Below, one piece after another: positions 34,011 to 43,211 of a DNA stretch of 62,197 bases. The stretch covers positions 1 to 62,197 of the forward strand of contig CAZKXU010000004.1 in assembly GCA_964556665.1 (NCBI GenBank), written 5' to 3'. Under the pieces are notes generated by a model. It did not search any database, was not told where the DNA came from, and saw nothing but the letters and a program-made list of their open reading frames with translations. A program made the position numbers and the translations under genes. This DNA is from CAZKXU01 sp964556665. Lineage in GTDB: Bacteria > Bdellovibrionota_C > UBA2361 > CAZKXU01. Position 1 is the first letter of the stretch, and each line of letters opens with the position of its first letter.

Positions 34011-34733
34011 CTAATTCAGATCCTCTTTAGCTTCAATAACTAATTCCTTTATGCATGCCTCTACTGATAAAGAGAGAAGAAAACGTACTGCCTTAACAAT
34101 ATCATCTGACTTAATCATTTTTTCTCTAGGGAAAGGGGCATGTGCTGCCATATCAGTATTGATCCAGCTTGGACAGAGCGCTGTAACTTTTATCCCCAAC
34201 GGTACAAGCTCATGAAAAAGGGAATCATTCAAACCAAGTAGTCCAAACTTAGATGCGCAATATCCACCTGCACCGGCAAACCCTATCTTGCCAGCTATAG
34301 AGGAGATATTTATGATATGTCCGGATTTCTGCCTACGCATCAGAGGTGCGATAGTCTGGGTTAAATTAAATGCACCTCCTAGATTTACCGCAAGCTGTCT
34401 CTGAAAATCAGTCGCACTTAACTCTAGCGTGCCTGGAATATTAATACCGGCATTATTTACAAGCACATCGACTCTTCCAAGATCATGAAAGATCCTGGTT
34501 ACTGAATCAGCTACACTTTTTGCATCAGATACATCTAAGGGCAACACCAAAGGAGCCTGCAGTTTGTACCAAGGAGAGCTCTTTATCTCCTCTGCTAAGG
34601 CTTGTAAAGTTGACTCCGATCGAGCCATTAGGACTGTAACGTATCCATCCTGTGCAAGACTGAGGCTTATCGCTCTTCCGATCCCGCGACTTGCTCCAGT
34701 AATAATAGCAACTCTTGAAGTAGGCAGACTCAT
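34011..34733 (-). CDS. SDR oxidoreductase, possible pterin (sepiapterin-type) reductase
   Basis: A classical short-chain dehydrogenase of 240 aa. NADPH-binding TGASRGIG (12-19), an arginine just after it, NNAG, a catalytic Ser (ISSIAG) and YCASK. General similarity is highest to FabG-like 3-oxoacyl-ACP reductases. It is co-transcribed with GTP cyclohydrolase I (ATGA overlap) and an animal-type PTPS, the first two enzymes of tetrahydrobiopterin synthesis. Sepiapterin reductase, the third, is also an SDR. By context I infer a pterin carbonyl reductase. The alternative is a plain FabG paralogue. The sequence alone does not decide. Confidence 0.85.
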   Translation of the reverse strand: MSLPTSRVAIITGASRGIGRAISLSLAQDGYVTVLMARSESTLQALAEEIKSSPWYKLQAPLVLPLDVSDAKSVADSVTRIFHDLGRVDVLVNNAGINIPGTLELSATDFQRQLAVNLGGAFNLTQTIAPLMRRQKSGHIINISSIAGKIGFAGAGGYCASKFGLLGLNDSLFHELVPLGIKVTALCPSWINTDMAAHAPFPREKMIKSDDIVKAVRFLLSLSVEACIKELVIEAKEDLN

Positions 34734-35311
34734 CTTCTCATCTCTCCACTCTTAACGATTGATAGAAACTCCTCGCGAGTCGGTTGGTTTGTCAGGAAAG
34801 AACCGCTCATATAATTTGTTACCATTGTGCCACTCTGCGACTGCACACCACGCATCATCATACACATATGATAAGCTTCGATCATGCAAGCCGAGCCTGC
34901 AGGTCGTACCAATTCATCAACAGCTCTGATAATTTCAAGCCCAAGACGCTCCTGTATCTGTAAGCGACGTGCAAACATATGCACTATACGTGGAATTTTA
35001 GAGAGTCCTAAAATCTTACCATCAGGGATATAGCCGATATGTGCCCGTCCAAAAAACGGCAGGAGATGATGTTCGCATAAAGAGTAAAATTCTATGTTTT
35101 TAACAACAACCATCTGTCTGTCCGGCTGTGTGAAGATTGCACCTCTTACAAGCTCATCTAGGTTTTGAGTATAGCCGACAGTAAGTTCTCGAAAAGCCTT
35201 GCTATAACGCTCAGGTGTTTTTAAAAGACCCTCACGTGACGGATCCTCTCCGATAGTCTCAAGTAGTTCTCGACAGTAACCTTGAAGCTGATCTTCTCCT
35301 GGGGAGCTCAT
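34730..35311 (-). CDS. folE: GTP cyclohydrolase I
   Basis: Converts GTP to 7,8-dihydroneopterin triphosphate, the entry step to folate and to tetrahydrobiopterin. About 193 aa. Family features: GLLKTPERYSKAF, zinc ligands C79 and H82 in SLCEHHLLPFFGRAHIGYIP, QIQERL and the second zinc cysteine in AYHMCMMMRG. I place the start at the ATG at 35309-35311, which has a good Shine-Dalgarno (GAGAGGAA), instead of the longer frame that would overlap the upstream gene. It is flanked by PTPS upstream and an SDR overlapping downstream. This context favours biopterin-type synthesis over a dedicated folate role. Confidence 0.93.
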   Translation of the reverse strand: MSSPGEDQLQGYCRELLETIGEDPSREGLLKTPERYSKAFRELTVGYTQNLDELVRGAIFTQPDRQMVVVKNIEFYSLCEHHLLPFFGRAHIGYIPDGKILGLSKIPRIVHMFARRLQIQERLGLEIIRAVDELVRPAGSACMIEAYHMCMMMRGVQSQSGTMVTNYMSGSFLTNQPTREEFLSIVKSGEMRR

Positions 35312-35312
35312 C

Positions 35313-35729
35313 TCATTCCTCTCGTATGGCGTAAATTTTTGGTGTTTCATGTAAAATAATCTTACTAAGTTTTACTACGGAGGAGTGCTGAGCAATCTGC
35401 GCTGCTAAGCGTTCCCAGATCTGATTAACAAGATTCTCCGTAGTTGGCATTATTCCTTTCAGCCATGCTACATCACTGTTAAGGTTTCTATGATCAAGAT
35501 CCTTTAAAATATAGCACTCAACTATCTCTCCTATTTTGGAGGTATCAATTATCATGCCGGTAATAGGATCGGGAGTGCCTGCTACTACTACTTCTAGACG
35601 GTAGTTATGCCCATGTCCGTTAGGATTAGCACACTTTCCAAAAACCGCTAGATTTTTCTCTGCATCCCACTCAGGTCGGGAGAGAGTATGGCTGGCAGAA
35701 AAATCAAAAGCCTTGCTTATTGAAACCAT
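35313..35729 (-). CDS. 6-pyruvoyltetrahydropterin synthase, animal-type
   Basis: 138 aa. Zinc ligands H14, H39 and H41; catalytic C33. The active-site spacing is C-x5-HGH (CANPNGHGHNY), as in animal PTPS, not the C-x3-HGH of bacterial QueD. Flanking segments also look animal-like: DPITGMIIDTSKIGEIVE, LKDLDHRNLN and PTTENLVNQIW, with the C-terminal glutamate in HETP. The start is set at the ATG giving MVSISKAFDFSASH, the usual N-terminus. An upstream in-frame start (35798) would overlap nadA. Predicted reaction: dihydroneopterin triphosphate to 6-pyruvoyltetrahydropterin. QueD function remains possible but is less favoured by the motif and by the folE-SDR neighbours. Confidence 0.85.
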   Translation of the reverse strand: MVSISKAFDFSASHTLSRPEWDAEKNLAVFGKCANPNGHGHNYRLEVVVAGTPDPITGMIIDTSKIGEIVECYILKDLDHRNLNSDVAWLKGIMPTTENLVNQIWERLAAQIAQHSSVVKLSKIILHETPKIYAIREE

Positions 35730-35790
35730 GCTGCAGAGGCTAGCACAAAAAGTATCGGACTCCAAGGGCATCTGCCAAGACTGGTAGGTA

Positions 35791-36831
35791 CTACACAAAC
35801 TCTAACATACGATCCATCGCCTTCTTGGCCCTATTTCTAATCAGCTCTGGCACATCAATAATAGTTTCATTATTGGTCAAGGCGCGCAGGGTATCCTCAA
35901 GTGTAATCTCATTCATATGTGGACATCTTATACTGCACATACGCACCATCTCCTTAGAGGGGTTATCGGCCATGATGTTGTCGGCCATGCTGCACTCGGT
36001 TAGTAGTAGAAAATGTGGAGCGTTGCTTTCACGCACATATTTACTCATTTGAGATGTGCTTGATGAGAAGTCTGATGCCTTTACAACCTCGGGACTACAT
36101 TCAGGGTGGGCCAGCACCAATACACCAGGAAACTGGGCACGAATATTTTTTATATCGGTTACATTAAACTTTTCATGCACCTCGCAGCGACCATGCCAGC
36201 CGATCATAGCAAAATCGGTGTTATTTGAGCTCTTACCAAGTTGTGGAAAAATTATAGTCTTGCCTGTTTCAGCCGCCACGTTGCGTGCTAAATACTCATC
36301 CGGTAGAAATATTATTTTCTCACTCTTAAGTTCACGAACAATCTTAGCTGCATTACCTGAGGTGCAGCAGATATCACATTCTGCCTTAACGTCAGCATAG
36401 GTATTAATATAGGTAACTATAGGTATGCCTGGAAATCTCTCCCTAAGCGCACGCACATCTGCTGCTGTAATACTTGAAGCTAAGGAGCAGCCTGCTACTT
36501 TAGCAGGTAGTAAAACTGTCTTCGATGGATTTAAAATCTTTGCGCTCTCTGCCATAAAGCGCACTCCGCAGAAAATGATCGGATCTTTATCTGTTTTAGC
36601 TGCTAAACGGGAGAGCTCAAGAGAATCGCCAACAACATCAGGAACAGTATGAAAAAGAGCAGGCTCCATGTAGTTATGACCAAGTATAATGGCACCACGC
36701 TCTTTTTTGCGACGATTTATCTCGAATACCAACTCAGATTTATGCTTCAATTCAAAATCAGGGATAATTGCCCCTAATTTCTGCTGCATGGCACGGTAGG
36801 TCTCCTCTATTGATGAACAGTCAATCGGCAT
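35791..36831 (-). CDS. nadA: Quinolinate synthase NadA
   Basis: The [4Fe-4S] enzyme condensing iminoaspartate with dihydroxyacetone phosphate in NAD synthesis; about 346 aa. Typical blocks: AIILGHNYMEP, VVGDSLELSR, IIFCGVRFMAESAKIL, YINTYADVKAECDICCTSGNA, FLPDEYLA, WHGRCEVHEKF, AHPECSPEVV, and a C-terminal cysteine motif CSIRCPHMNEITLEDTLRAL. Cluster ligands C in ECDICCTS, HPEC and RCPHM are present. I prefer the ATG giving MPIDCSS to a frame 13 codons longer. nadB and nadC are not adjacent. It could be co-transcribed with the pterin genes that follow. Confidence 0.95.
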   Translation of the reverse strand: MPIDCSSIEETYRAMQQKLGAIIPDFELKHKSELVFEINRRKKERGAIILGHNYMEPALFHTVPDVVGDSLELSRLAAKTDKDPIIFCGVRFMAESAKILNPSKTVLLPAKVAGCSLASSITAADVRALRERFPGIPIVTYINTYADVKAECDICCTSGNAAKIVRELKSEKIIFLPDEYLARNVAAETGKTIIFPQLGKSSNNTDFAMIGWHGRCEVHEKFNVTDIKNIRAQFPGVLVLAHPECSPEVVKASDFSSSTSQMSKYVRESNAPHFLLLTECSMADNIMADNPSKEMVRMCSIRCPHMNEITLEDTLRALTNNETIIDVPELIRNRAKKAMDRMLEFV

Positions 36832-36917
36832 AAGGAAAGTATAGCACTTGTCTTTGTAGAAGAGAATCAATTAAGGGGTAAAAACTAAGACTAGTTGATT
36901 TGGATATATTTGCACGC

Positions 36918-38711
36918 TCACCGAAATAGTATAGACAAAAAAGAGGGGTAGGATGGACGTACTCCCAGCAGATTAACCACACTAGCGATCTCCTCTCTTA
37001 GCCTACAAAACTCCTTATCATCAGCCCTAGTTTGGCCATATAAATATAGCTGCAGCTGATCAATGGCGGTGACAAGCGAAAATTTAAGCGCCTCGTCCGT
37101 CACCTTTTCATGTATCGCGGATCGTGCTGCTCCGACAGAGAGATCCTCCTTAAGATCAAAATTACTTCTCAATATCTCTAAAAATTGTGTATTAAGTTCG
37201 CTGAAGTCCCGTGCCTGCTTTAGGCGTTTAAGAATTTTGAGACGAGCCTGCTTCGCTCTCAATATTATAAATAATACGAGAGAGAACACTAAGGCTATTA
37301 GCAGCGTAAGAACGCCCAGCAACATTACAGAGAAGGAAAACTCTGGAAAATAGCCAGAGGCAGCCACGATAGACTCTCTGATAGGTTCATCATATTCGGG
37401 TATGGCTACGCTGCTTGCTTCAATTTTGCGTGGAATAGGGGTTGGTTCTACAGGGGCGCCTTCCACAGTAAATGATATCGGCGCGCTAGAAGAGGTTTTA
37501 TAACTCTTACTTTCTGTATCAAAATATGGAAGTTCTACTGCTGGAATATTAATCTGATTACCATGCAATGGAATCAGGGAGAGTTTAAACCTCTTATAGA
37601 AAAGAAGCCTTCCATTTCGCTCCGTGATCTCAACTGCAGGACTCTCCTCATAAACTTTAATCTGAGATGAGTCTATTTTTAATGGAATTTTCGTTAATGG
37701 GTTAATATTTCCGAAACTTGAGATCGTAAATTCTAATGTTTTACCTTCCCCATATTTTATCGGCTTGGAATCATAGTTTAGTTTAATATCAGTTGCTCCA
37801 ACTATCGGGGAACTTAGCCCCCATTCATCAATCTCATACAGTGGAGTGGGGGGTGTAAGCACTTTAAGAAGTAATGCACTCGATCGCACATTCAGCTCCT
37901 TTGCAGGGCTTGGAAAGAAGTCATTAAAGATGCCTAACCCAAACGGGTCTCCAGCTCCTCTCCTCCGATTGGAGGGACGATCATCTTGAACTTTAGCTTT
38001 TGCCGCACGCTCAGCCAACTCAAGATTTCCAGCTCTTAGCGGGAAAAGGGCTGTCTTAATCGATGTAACATTGTAGGCTTCGCCTGAGATAATACGTGAA
38101 TTTTTTCTCTGTCGCTCAAACTCTTTATACCAAAATCCATCATATTTTGCTTCATCTAACTCAGCCCCTATAACTTTAAAATTAGAGATAAATTCCACCG
38201 TGTTAACAACCTGCTCCCCCAGATAGGCTTCTGCCTTATCAAGGTGCTGCTCAAGCATTACCGAGTTGTCTGGTGCTGTAGCTGCATTTTTAGAGACAGA
38301 GAGTTTTAGCGCATTTGCTACATACTTCCTCCCATCATAGATCACTGCAGCACCTGGAGTAAGAAGCTCTCCTTCTCTCTTTGCGGTAAGGATAAAATGA
38401 TGAATAACACTCTGCCTCATCTCTCCATTTTCAATTTCGACTCTTGTTTCAGGGCCGCTGTAGGAATAATCAAAATCCTGTCCGGCAGTTAGCTCTGGCA
38501 CTGGAGCTTTTGTCGTACCCTCGATTACTACACCTAGATTGAACCTATCTTCAATAGTTCCGGAGCGTGGTTTAATCTCTAAATAAAAGTTATCAATCTC
38601 CTCGCAAAAAGATGGGGCCACTGGCAAAAGAAATAGGCAAAAAAAGAATACTAGAGAGAATAGAAGATAAGAGCGTAAAGTGATCAACATAGTAAATGAG
38701 TTCAGTAACAT
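36918..38711 (-). CDS. batD: BatD-like protein (aerotolerance operon)
   Basis: A 597-aa envelope protein with a signal/anchor helix near the N-terminus, a long beta-sandwich periplasmic region (about 40-440), one transmembrane segment near residues 465-495 and a short cytoplasmic helix bundle. The order and the EIKPRSGTIEDRFNLGVVIEG-type start match BatD. It is the last gene of the Bat group after batB/C, 36 bases downstream. Bat proteins were linked to oxidative stress tolerance and, with MoxR AAA+ ATPases, to protein maturation. The exact role is unsettled. No catalytic motif is expected or seen. Confidence 0.85.
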   Translation of the reverse strand: MLLNSFTMLITLRSYLLFSLVFFFCLFLLPVAPSFCEEIDNFYLEIKPRSGTIEDRFNLGVVIEGTTKAPVPELTAGQDFDYSYSGPETRVEIENGEMRQSVIHHFILTAKREGELLTPGAAVIYDGRKYVANALKLSVSKNAATAPDNSVMLEQHLDKAEAYLGEQVVNTVEFISNFKVIGAELDEAKYDGFWYKEFERQRKNSRIISGEAYNVTSIKTALFPLRAGNLELAERAAKAKVQDDRPSNRRRGAGDPFGLGIFNDFFPSPAKELNVRSSALLLKVLTPPTPLYEIDEWGLSSPIVGATDIKLNYDSKPIKYGEGKTLEFTISSFGNINPLTKIPLKIDSSQIKVYEESPAVEITERNGRLLFYKRFKLSLIPLHGNQINIPAVELPYFDTESKSYKTSSSAPISFTVEGAPVEPTPIPRKIEASSVAIPEYDEPIRESIVAASGYFPEFSFSVMLLGVLTLLIALVFSLVLFIILRAKQARLKILKRLKQARDFSELNTQFLEILRSNFDLKEDLSVGAARSAIHEKVTDEALKFSLVTAIDQLQLYLYGQTRADDKEFCRLREEIASVVNLLGVRPSYPSFLSILFR

Positions 38712-38747
38712 AATCGCAGATCTGCTAAAAATACAAAAGCAGCAGAG

Positions 38748-40502
38748 CTACCAAATCTGTTCGGCATCGCGGTTCTGTGTCCTCCTCTTCTTGTATAGCA
38801 ATACTGGAGCATCAGAGAGTGAATCAATCCATGCTTTTGCTTGATTTTGGGAGAGTGGTTCTGCATCGCTCGCTTCTCCTGCTCCAGATTTTTTTTCGAC
38901 CTCCTGATCGGATTCTTGGTTTGGCTGCTTAGAACTATTCTCTTCACTATTGGACTCCTGATCTGAGGACTCATCCTCAGAGCTCTCAGAGTCATCGGAG
39001 TTTGAGCTCTCTTTATTTTGCTCCTTATCACTTTGCGACTGTTGATCTTGACTCTGATTCTGATTCTGTTTCTGCTGCTGCTCCTGCTGTTCTTTTTTTT
39101 CTTGCTGCTCTTGCAATTTCTTTCTTGCTAATTCCAGATTATGCTTTGCTCGCTCATCTTGAGGAAACAACCTTAATGCCTCCTCATAATTTGTAATAGC
39201 TGAATCAAACTTATCCATCTTGAACTGAGAGTTTCCTAAGTTATAAAGGGTATTAAAGCGCTCTTCATAAGTGAGTGGAGATTTTAATGCTGTAGTGTAC
39301 TGCTTCGAGGCATCTTCATAACGGTTAAGTTTATAAGCAGAGCTTCCCAAGGCCTGATTTATTTTAGGATCTTGAGATCTCTTCTCTCCTGCTTCAAAAC
39401 CCTTATACGCTGTTTCAAAATCACCGGCATTGTAGGCCTTAGATGCTTGGTAAAGATTTGGTACCTCTTCTGCCTGTAACTGGGTGGCACAAGAGAATAA
39501 AACAGCACTAAAAATAATACCTGGCACCTTAAATACCACAGCCACTACTATAGTTATAAGCGCAATTAAAACTAGATAAGATCCGTATTCATTAAACACC
39601 TGGTATTTTTTCTCGGCTCGCCCAGAGACAGTATCTAATAATGCATTGCTAAGATCCCCTTCATCAGCAAGCAAGGCAAGCAGATCCTGGTCACCAAGTG
39701 TAGCACGCGTATAAATACCCGTTCCAGCAGTCGCAATCTCTTGCAGTATATCCTCCTTTAATTTACTAATCACAATATTTCCAAAGCGGTCTTTTACGAA
39801 TACAGAAGGAGCGATCTCAATCGGTCGTCCCTCAACTGTTCCAAATCCGATGCTAGAAATAGTTGCCCCTAATTCTTTAGCTTCAGCCATTGATTCCTGC
39901 AAAGAGCTTTGTGGCTCCTCTCCATCACTTAGCACAATAATTGTAGCATTTTTCGAATTAACCTCTTTAAGACTTTTCACTGCTTCTATAATTGCACTAC
40001 TGAGCGCAGAGCCAGGCTCTGTAATCAGCTCAGGAGAGATGGCGTTGGTAAAAACATGTAAAATCGAGTAATCCGAGGTAAGAGGGCAGTATAGGTAGGC
40101 TGCACCGGCAAACAGTACAATCCCTATACGATCCCCGCGCGAACGTTTGGAGAGTAGCTCGACTAAGTCGTAAATCTTTCTCTTAGCAAGTTCCAGTCGG
40201 GAAGGGGGAGTATCTGAAGCGAGCATGCTGTAGCTAATATCAACTGCCAAGATATAATCCCGCCCATATTCAGAGACAGATATCTCCTTTTTGCCAAAAT
40301 ATGGTCGGAGCAGTGCAATGCCAAGCAGAGTTAAGATTAGCAGATAAAGTATTAAGCGCATGCGCTTACTGCTGTTTCTTAATCTAAAAGCAGATAAAGC
40401 CATCTCCAATCTGCCTTCCAGGCGGAATAAGATAAAGAGCAATGGCACAAGTACAAGCAGAATGTAGGCACCAGAGCTATTTAAAAAACCAAAATCATTC
40501 AT
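38748..40502 (-). CDS. Fused BatB-BatC: VWA and TPR membrane protein
   Basis: 584 aa. Two N-terminal membrane helices, then a VWA domain with MIDAS DISYS (about residues 85-290), a further membrane segment near 310-340, and TPR repeats (about 350-475; YNLGNSQFKMDKFDSAITNYEEALRLFP is one) followed by a Gln/Glu/Ser-rich acidic tail. BatB (VWA) and BatC (TPR) are separate genes in many bacteria. Here they are one protein. Expected to present the VWA and TPR domains on opposite sides or in the periplasm for partner binding. batA lies six bases upstream. Confidence 0.88.
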   Translation of the reverse strand: MNDFGFLNSSGAYILLVLVPLLFILFRLEGRLEMALSAFRLRNSSKRMRLILYLLILTLLGIALLRPYFGKKEISVSEYGRDYILAVDISYSMLASDTPPSRLELAKRKIYDLVELLSKRSRGDRIGIVLFAGAAYLYCPLTSDYSILHVFTNAISPELITEPGSALSSAIIEAVKSLKEVNSKNATIIVLSDGEEPQSSLQESMAEAKELGATISSIGFGTVEGRPIEIAPSVFVKDRFGNIVISKLKEDILQEIATAGTGIYTRATLGDQDLLALLADEGDLSNALLDTVSGRAEKKYQVFNEYGSYLVLIALITIVVAVVFKVPGIIFSAVLFSCATQLQAEEVPNLYQASKAYNAGDFETAYKGFEAGEKRSQDPKINQALGSSAYKLNRYEDASKQYTTALKSPLTYEERFNTLYNLGNSQFKMDKFDSAITNYEEALRLFPQDERAKHNLELARKKLQEQQEKKEQQEQQQKQNQNQSQDQQSQSDKEQNKESSNSDDSESSEDESSDQESNSEENSSKQPNQESDQEVEKKSGAGEASDAEPLSQNQAKAWIDSLSDAPVLLYKKRRTQNRDAEQIW

Positions 40503-40508
40503 AGTAAT

Positions 40509-41492
40509 CTATGGAACCTTAAGAAAATACGTGCGCGTCAAAAAGACAAAAAGCAGATAACAGGCAGAGCCCCAGGCGGCAAATTTAAAAAATAGTTCCT
40601 CTGCGATTTTTTTCTCAGGCTCTTTTCCCTCCTGACGTTCTAACTTGTCTATCTCCTCGTAAACCTCCTTTAATTTAGATAGGGTGCCTGCATTGTAAAA
40701 TACTCCTCCTGTAAGTTTTGCAATCTCTTTTAGCATAGGCTCGTCATATTCGACCTGTTGTCGATACTGTTGACCAAAAAAACCGGGGAATGTTTGCACG
40801 ACCGGTTTGCTTGAACCTATACCAATAGTGTGGATTTTTATGCCTAGCTCGGATGCCACCTTGGCGGCCTGAAGCGGATTCACCTCACCAGCATTGTTTG
40901 AGCCATCAGTTAATAGGATTATGGCCTTTGAACTCCCTGCTAAGGGCTCAAGCCTCTTTAGGCTCACTCCTAAGCCATCACCAATTGCAGTACCATCCCC
41001 AGCCATCCCATCCTTAAGCCGATCTATAAACTCCCCCAAAAGCCCATGATCAAGTGTTAACGGGCTTTGTAGATATGCTTTTCCCCCAAATACGACTAAA
41101 CCTATCCTGTCTCCGGAACGTGCTGCTACGAATTCCCTAACAACTGCCTTAACTGCATCAATGCGCCGCAGATTAGCGTTGCTCTCCCCAACATCAGCAC
41201 TGGACATACTTGGAGAGACATCTATTGTAAGCATAATATTTCTGCTGAGTGCAGGTTCATTAAGTACAGTGATATTCTGCGGCCTTGCGGCTGCTATTGA
41301 GAGTAGGATCAAAGAGGCGATACTAAGACTCCAAAGTACAGGAACCCTAAGAAGCAGCCTTAAGGTTGGCTTGATCTGCGAGATACCGTATATAGATGGA
41401 TATGAGATGGCCTGACAATCACGACTACGCAATAGATAAAGCAGGATCGTTAATGGTGGGAGTGCTAATAGGTAAGGATAGGCAAAGGTCAT
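40509..41492 (-). CDS. batA: BatA-like VWA membrane protein
   Basis: 327 aa. N-terminal aerotolerance-type helices (FAYPYLLALPPLTILLYLL; LWSLSIASLILLSIAAARP), then a VWA domain with MIDAS DVSPS (TIDVSPSMSSADVG), conserved T and D loops (LLTDGSNNAGEV), and a C-terminal transmembrane helix. It fits BatA. Its ATG overlaps the stop of the upstream DUF4381-like gene (ATGA), and batB/C follows after six bases, so the three are coupled. The usual upstream MoxR ATPase and DUF58 genes are not present in this window. Confidence 0.9.
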   Translation of the reverse strand: MTFAYPYLLALPPLTILLYLLRSRDCQAISYPSIYGISQIKPTLRLLLRVPVLWSLSIASLILLSIAAARPQNITVLNEPALSRNIMLTIDVSPSMSSADVGESNANLRRIDAVKAVVREFVAARSGDRIGLVVFGGKAYLQSPLTLDHGLLGEFIDRLKDGMAGDGTAIGDGLGVSLKRLEPLAGSSKAIILLTDGSNNAGEVNPLQAAKVASELGIKIHTIGIGSSKPVVQTFPGFFGQQYRQQVEYDEPMLKEIAKLTGGVFYNAGTLSKLKEVYEEIDKLERQEGKEPEKKIAEELFFKFAAWGSACYLLFVFLTRTYFLKVP

Positions 41493-41947
41493 CTTAAAGC
41501 TGTACAGAAATTAGATAATAAGTCTTGTAAATTTCTTATCCGTTCTGAGGGTACAGATTCCTCGCTCGGAGTATACTTTAAATTATCAAGATCGGCCATT
41601 AAGTTAGCTAATGACTCATGCTCATTATTAAGTGAGAGCAGTATCCGCCGAGCTTCGTCCGGTGCCATCTCTGCAAATGGCATATTAAGCTTACTGCCGA
41701 GCAGTCGCTTTACTAGGAGCATGATACGGGCAAGCTCTGTTTTTGTAATATGCTCTTTTGCTGTCACAACTTTAAGCTCGGTCATAACAAGATCAACGGG
41801 ATCAAGAGCTGCAGATCTTCTTCTTTTCCCTATATTAATCACTAGAAGCAGCGCCGCGATGGCAACAGCGAGTAGAACTAACCATTCAGTCATTCCTACT
41901 TCATATGGAAACTCCGGGATCGAAGTTATGTCGTATATATCTTCCAT
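41489..41947 (-). CDS. DUF4381-like protein, first gene of the Bat operon
   Basis: 152 aa with one transmembrane helix near the N-terminus (WLVLLAVAIAALLLVINI) and a cytoplasmic helical domain. In other genomes a DUF4381 protein of this size and layout lies between the DUF58 gene and batA. The position and topology support that call here, although sequence similarity was judged by eye. Function is unknown. Its stop overlaps the batA start by ATGA. Confidence 0.75.
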   Translation of the reverse strand: MEDIYDITSIPEFPYEVGMTEWLVLLAVAIAALLLVINIGKRRRSAALDPVDLVMTELKVVTAKEHITKTELARIMLLVKRLLGSKLNMPFAEMAPDEARRILLSLNNEHESLANLMADLDNLKYTPSEESVPSERIRNLQDLLSNFCTALR

Positions 41948-42090
41948 TAGACCAGCAATTCAATAATCTACAGTTCTTGGTATCTGCATGTAAAGACGTT
42001 TACATAATAGCTTTTCAGCACTTTGCCTTTTTTGAAACACTCATGTACTCTAGTATTAAGGCGCTAAGTAACATTAGATTCTTCCGATCC

Positions 42091-42166
42091 TCTGGGACCG
42101 CGGGCTTCTAGCCCGCATATGAATTTGCAGATGATCCGTAGCGGGCTGGAAGCCCGCGGTCCCAGT
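42091..42166. repeat. Intact palindromic repeat copy, inverted relative to 26497
   Basis: CTGGGACC, hairpin GCGGGCTTCTAGCCCGC, spacer, hairpin GCGGGCTGGAAGCCCGC, GGTCCCAGT. The spacer is close to the reverse complement of the one at 26497-26572, showing common descent with inversion. It lies between the divergent Bat and asparaginase genes. The rest of 41948-42221 shows nothing else. Confidence 0.92.
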
Positions 42167-42221
42167 TAGTCGTAATAAGTTATGTTGCAGCGTACTCGTT
42201 TTGATTTTTTTAATCTAAAAA

Positions 42222-43184
42222 ATGACCGTATCAGACCCTGCTGTAATCATACACGGTGGTGCCGGAGATGAGGAGGAGCACAAACCGGAACGTAAGGAGG
42301 CTCTTGCCGCAGCGTTAGATGCTGCCTGGTCCTCGATTCACAACTCTGAACCAGGAGAGATCGCCGTAGTCAGAGCACTCAAGATTCTTGAAGCTTGTCA
42401 GTACTTCGATGCCGGATACGGCGGATATCCAAATGAAAAGGGACAGGTGCGCCTTGACTGTGCACTTATGCTCGGTTCTGGGGAATTTATCTCTGTCGTA
42501 AATGTAAGACGGATCAAACACCCCTCCGCTTTGGCACTTAAACATCTAAAGACCGGACGTCCTTTAATGCTTGCCTGGACTCAGGATCATGTCTCAGGTA
42601 TCGATCAAGCCTCTCAGGAATATAAAGATGAGATCGGCTGGGTAGCAACTGAAGAGGAGATGGTTAGCCCATATGCCTTGCTACGGGCGGATGAATATAA
42701 AAAAACTTTGCAGGCCAAGAAACAGGGTACAGTAGGATGCGTTGTTCGTGATGAGAGTGGAAAAATATTTGCGGGCACATCTACTGGCGGAACGATGCTT
42801 AAACCGCATGGTCGAGTGGGGGACTCACCTGTCATTGGTGCAGGCGTGTACGCCGATGACAAGATCTGCGGGCTCTCAGCTACTGGCCATGGTGAATCAT
42901 TTCTTGGTGCAATGACCTCAGCCTTTATCATCGCAGAGATGCGAGGGGCGCTTAGATATAATCCTAAAGCATTTATTAATGACAAATCACTCCTAAATAA
43001 TATCATTGATTCAGAGCTTACAAACATGAATGAGAAGTATGCAAAGGGGCAGGGGGGTGTAATTGTAATACCCGCAGTTGGAGAGCCGACCTATCGCTTC
43101 AATACTCCTGAGATGGCGGTGGCGCTACGGATCGGAAATAAGGGGAAAATAAAGAGGGAAGAGGTTGCTGTCCATAATCGGTAA
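42222..43184 (+). CDS. Isoaspartyl peptidase/L-asparaginase (Ntn hydrolase)
   Basis: A type-III asparaginase precursor of 320 aa, self-cleaved before a threonine nucleophile. Expected nucleophile T170 in QGTVGCVVRDESGKIFAGTSTGG, with the substrate loop GRVGDSPVIGAGVYAD and GHGESFL motifs matching EcAIII/plant-type enzymes. N-terminal IIHGGAG is also typical. It hydrolyses isoaspartyl dipeptides and, more weakly, asparagine, in the cytoplasm (no signal peptide seen). No Shine-Dalgarno precedes the ATG; an AT-rich box is immediately upstream. Monocistronic and divergent from the Bat operon. Confidence 0.92.
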   Translation: MTVSDPAVIIHGGAGDEEEHKPERKEALAAALDAAWSSIHNSEPGEIAVVRALKILEACQYFDAGYGGYPNEKGQVRLDCALMLGSGEFISVVNVRRIKHPSALALKHLKTGRPLMLAWTQDHVSGIDQASQEYKDEIGWVATEEEMVSPYALLRADEYKKTLQAKKQGTVGCVVRDESGKIFAGTSTGGTMLKPHGRVGDSPVIGAGVYADDKICGLSATGHGESFLGAMTSAFIIAEMRGALRYNPKAFINDKSLLNNIIDSELTNMNEKYAKGQGGVIVIPAVGEPTYRFNTPEMAVALRIGNKGKIKREEVAVHNR

Positions 43185-43211
43185 TTACTGATCAAATTAG
43201 GAAAGACAACC

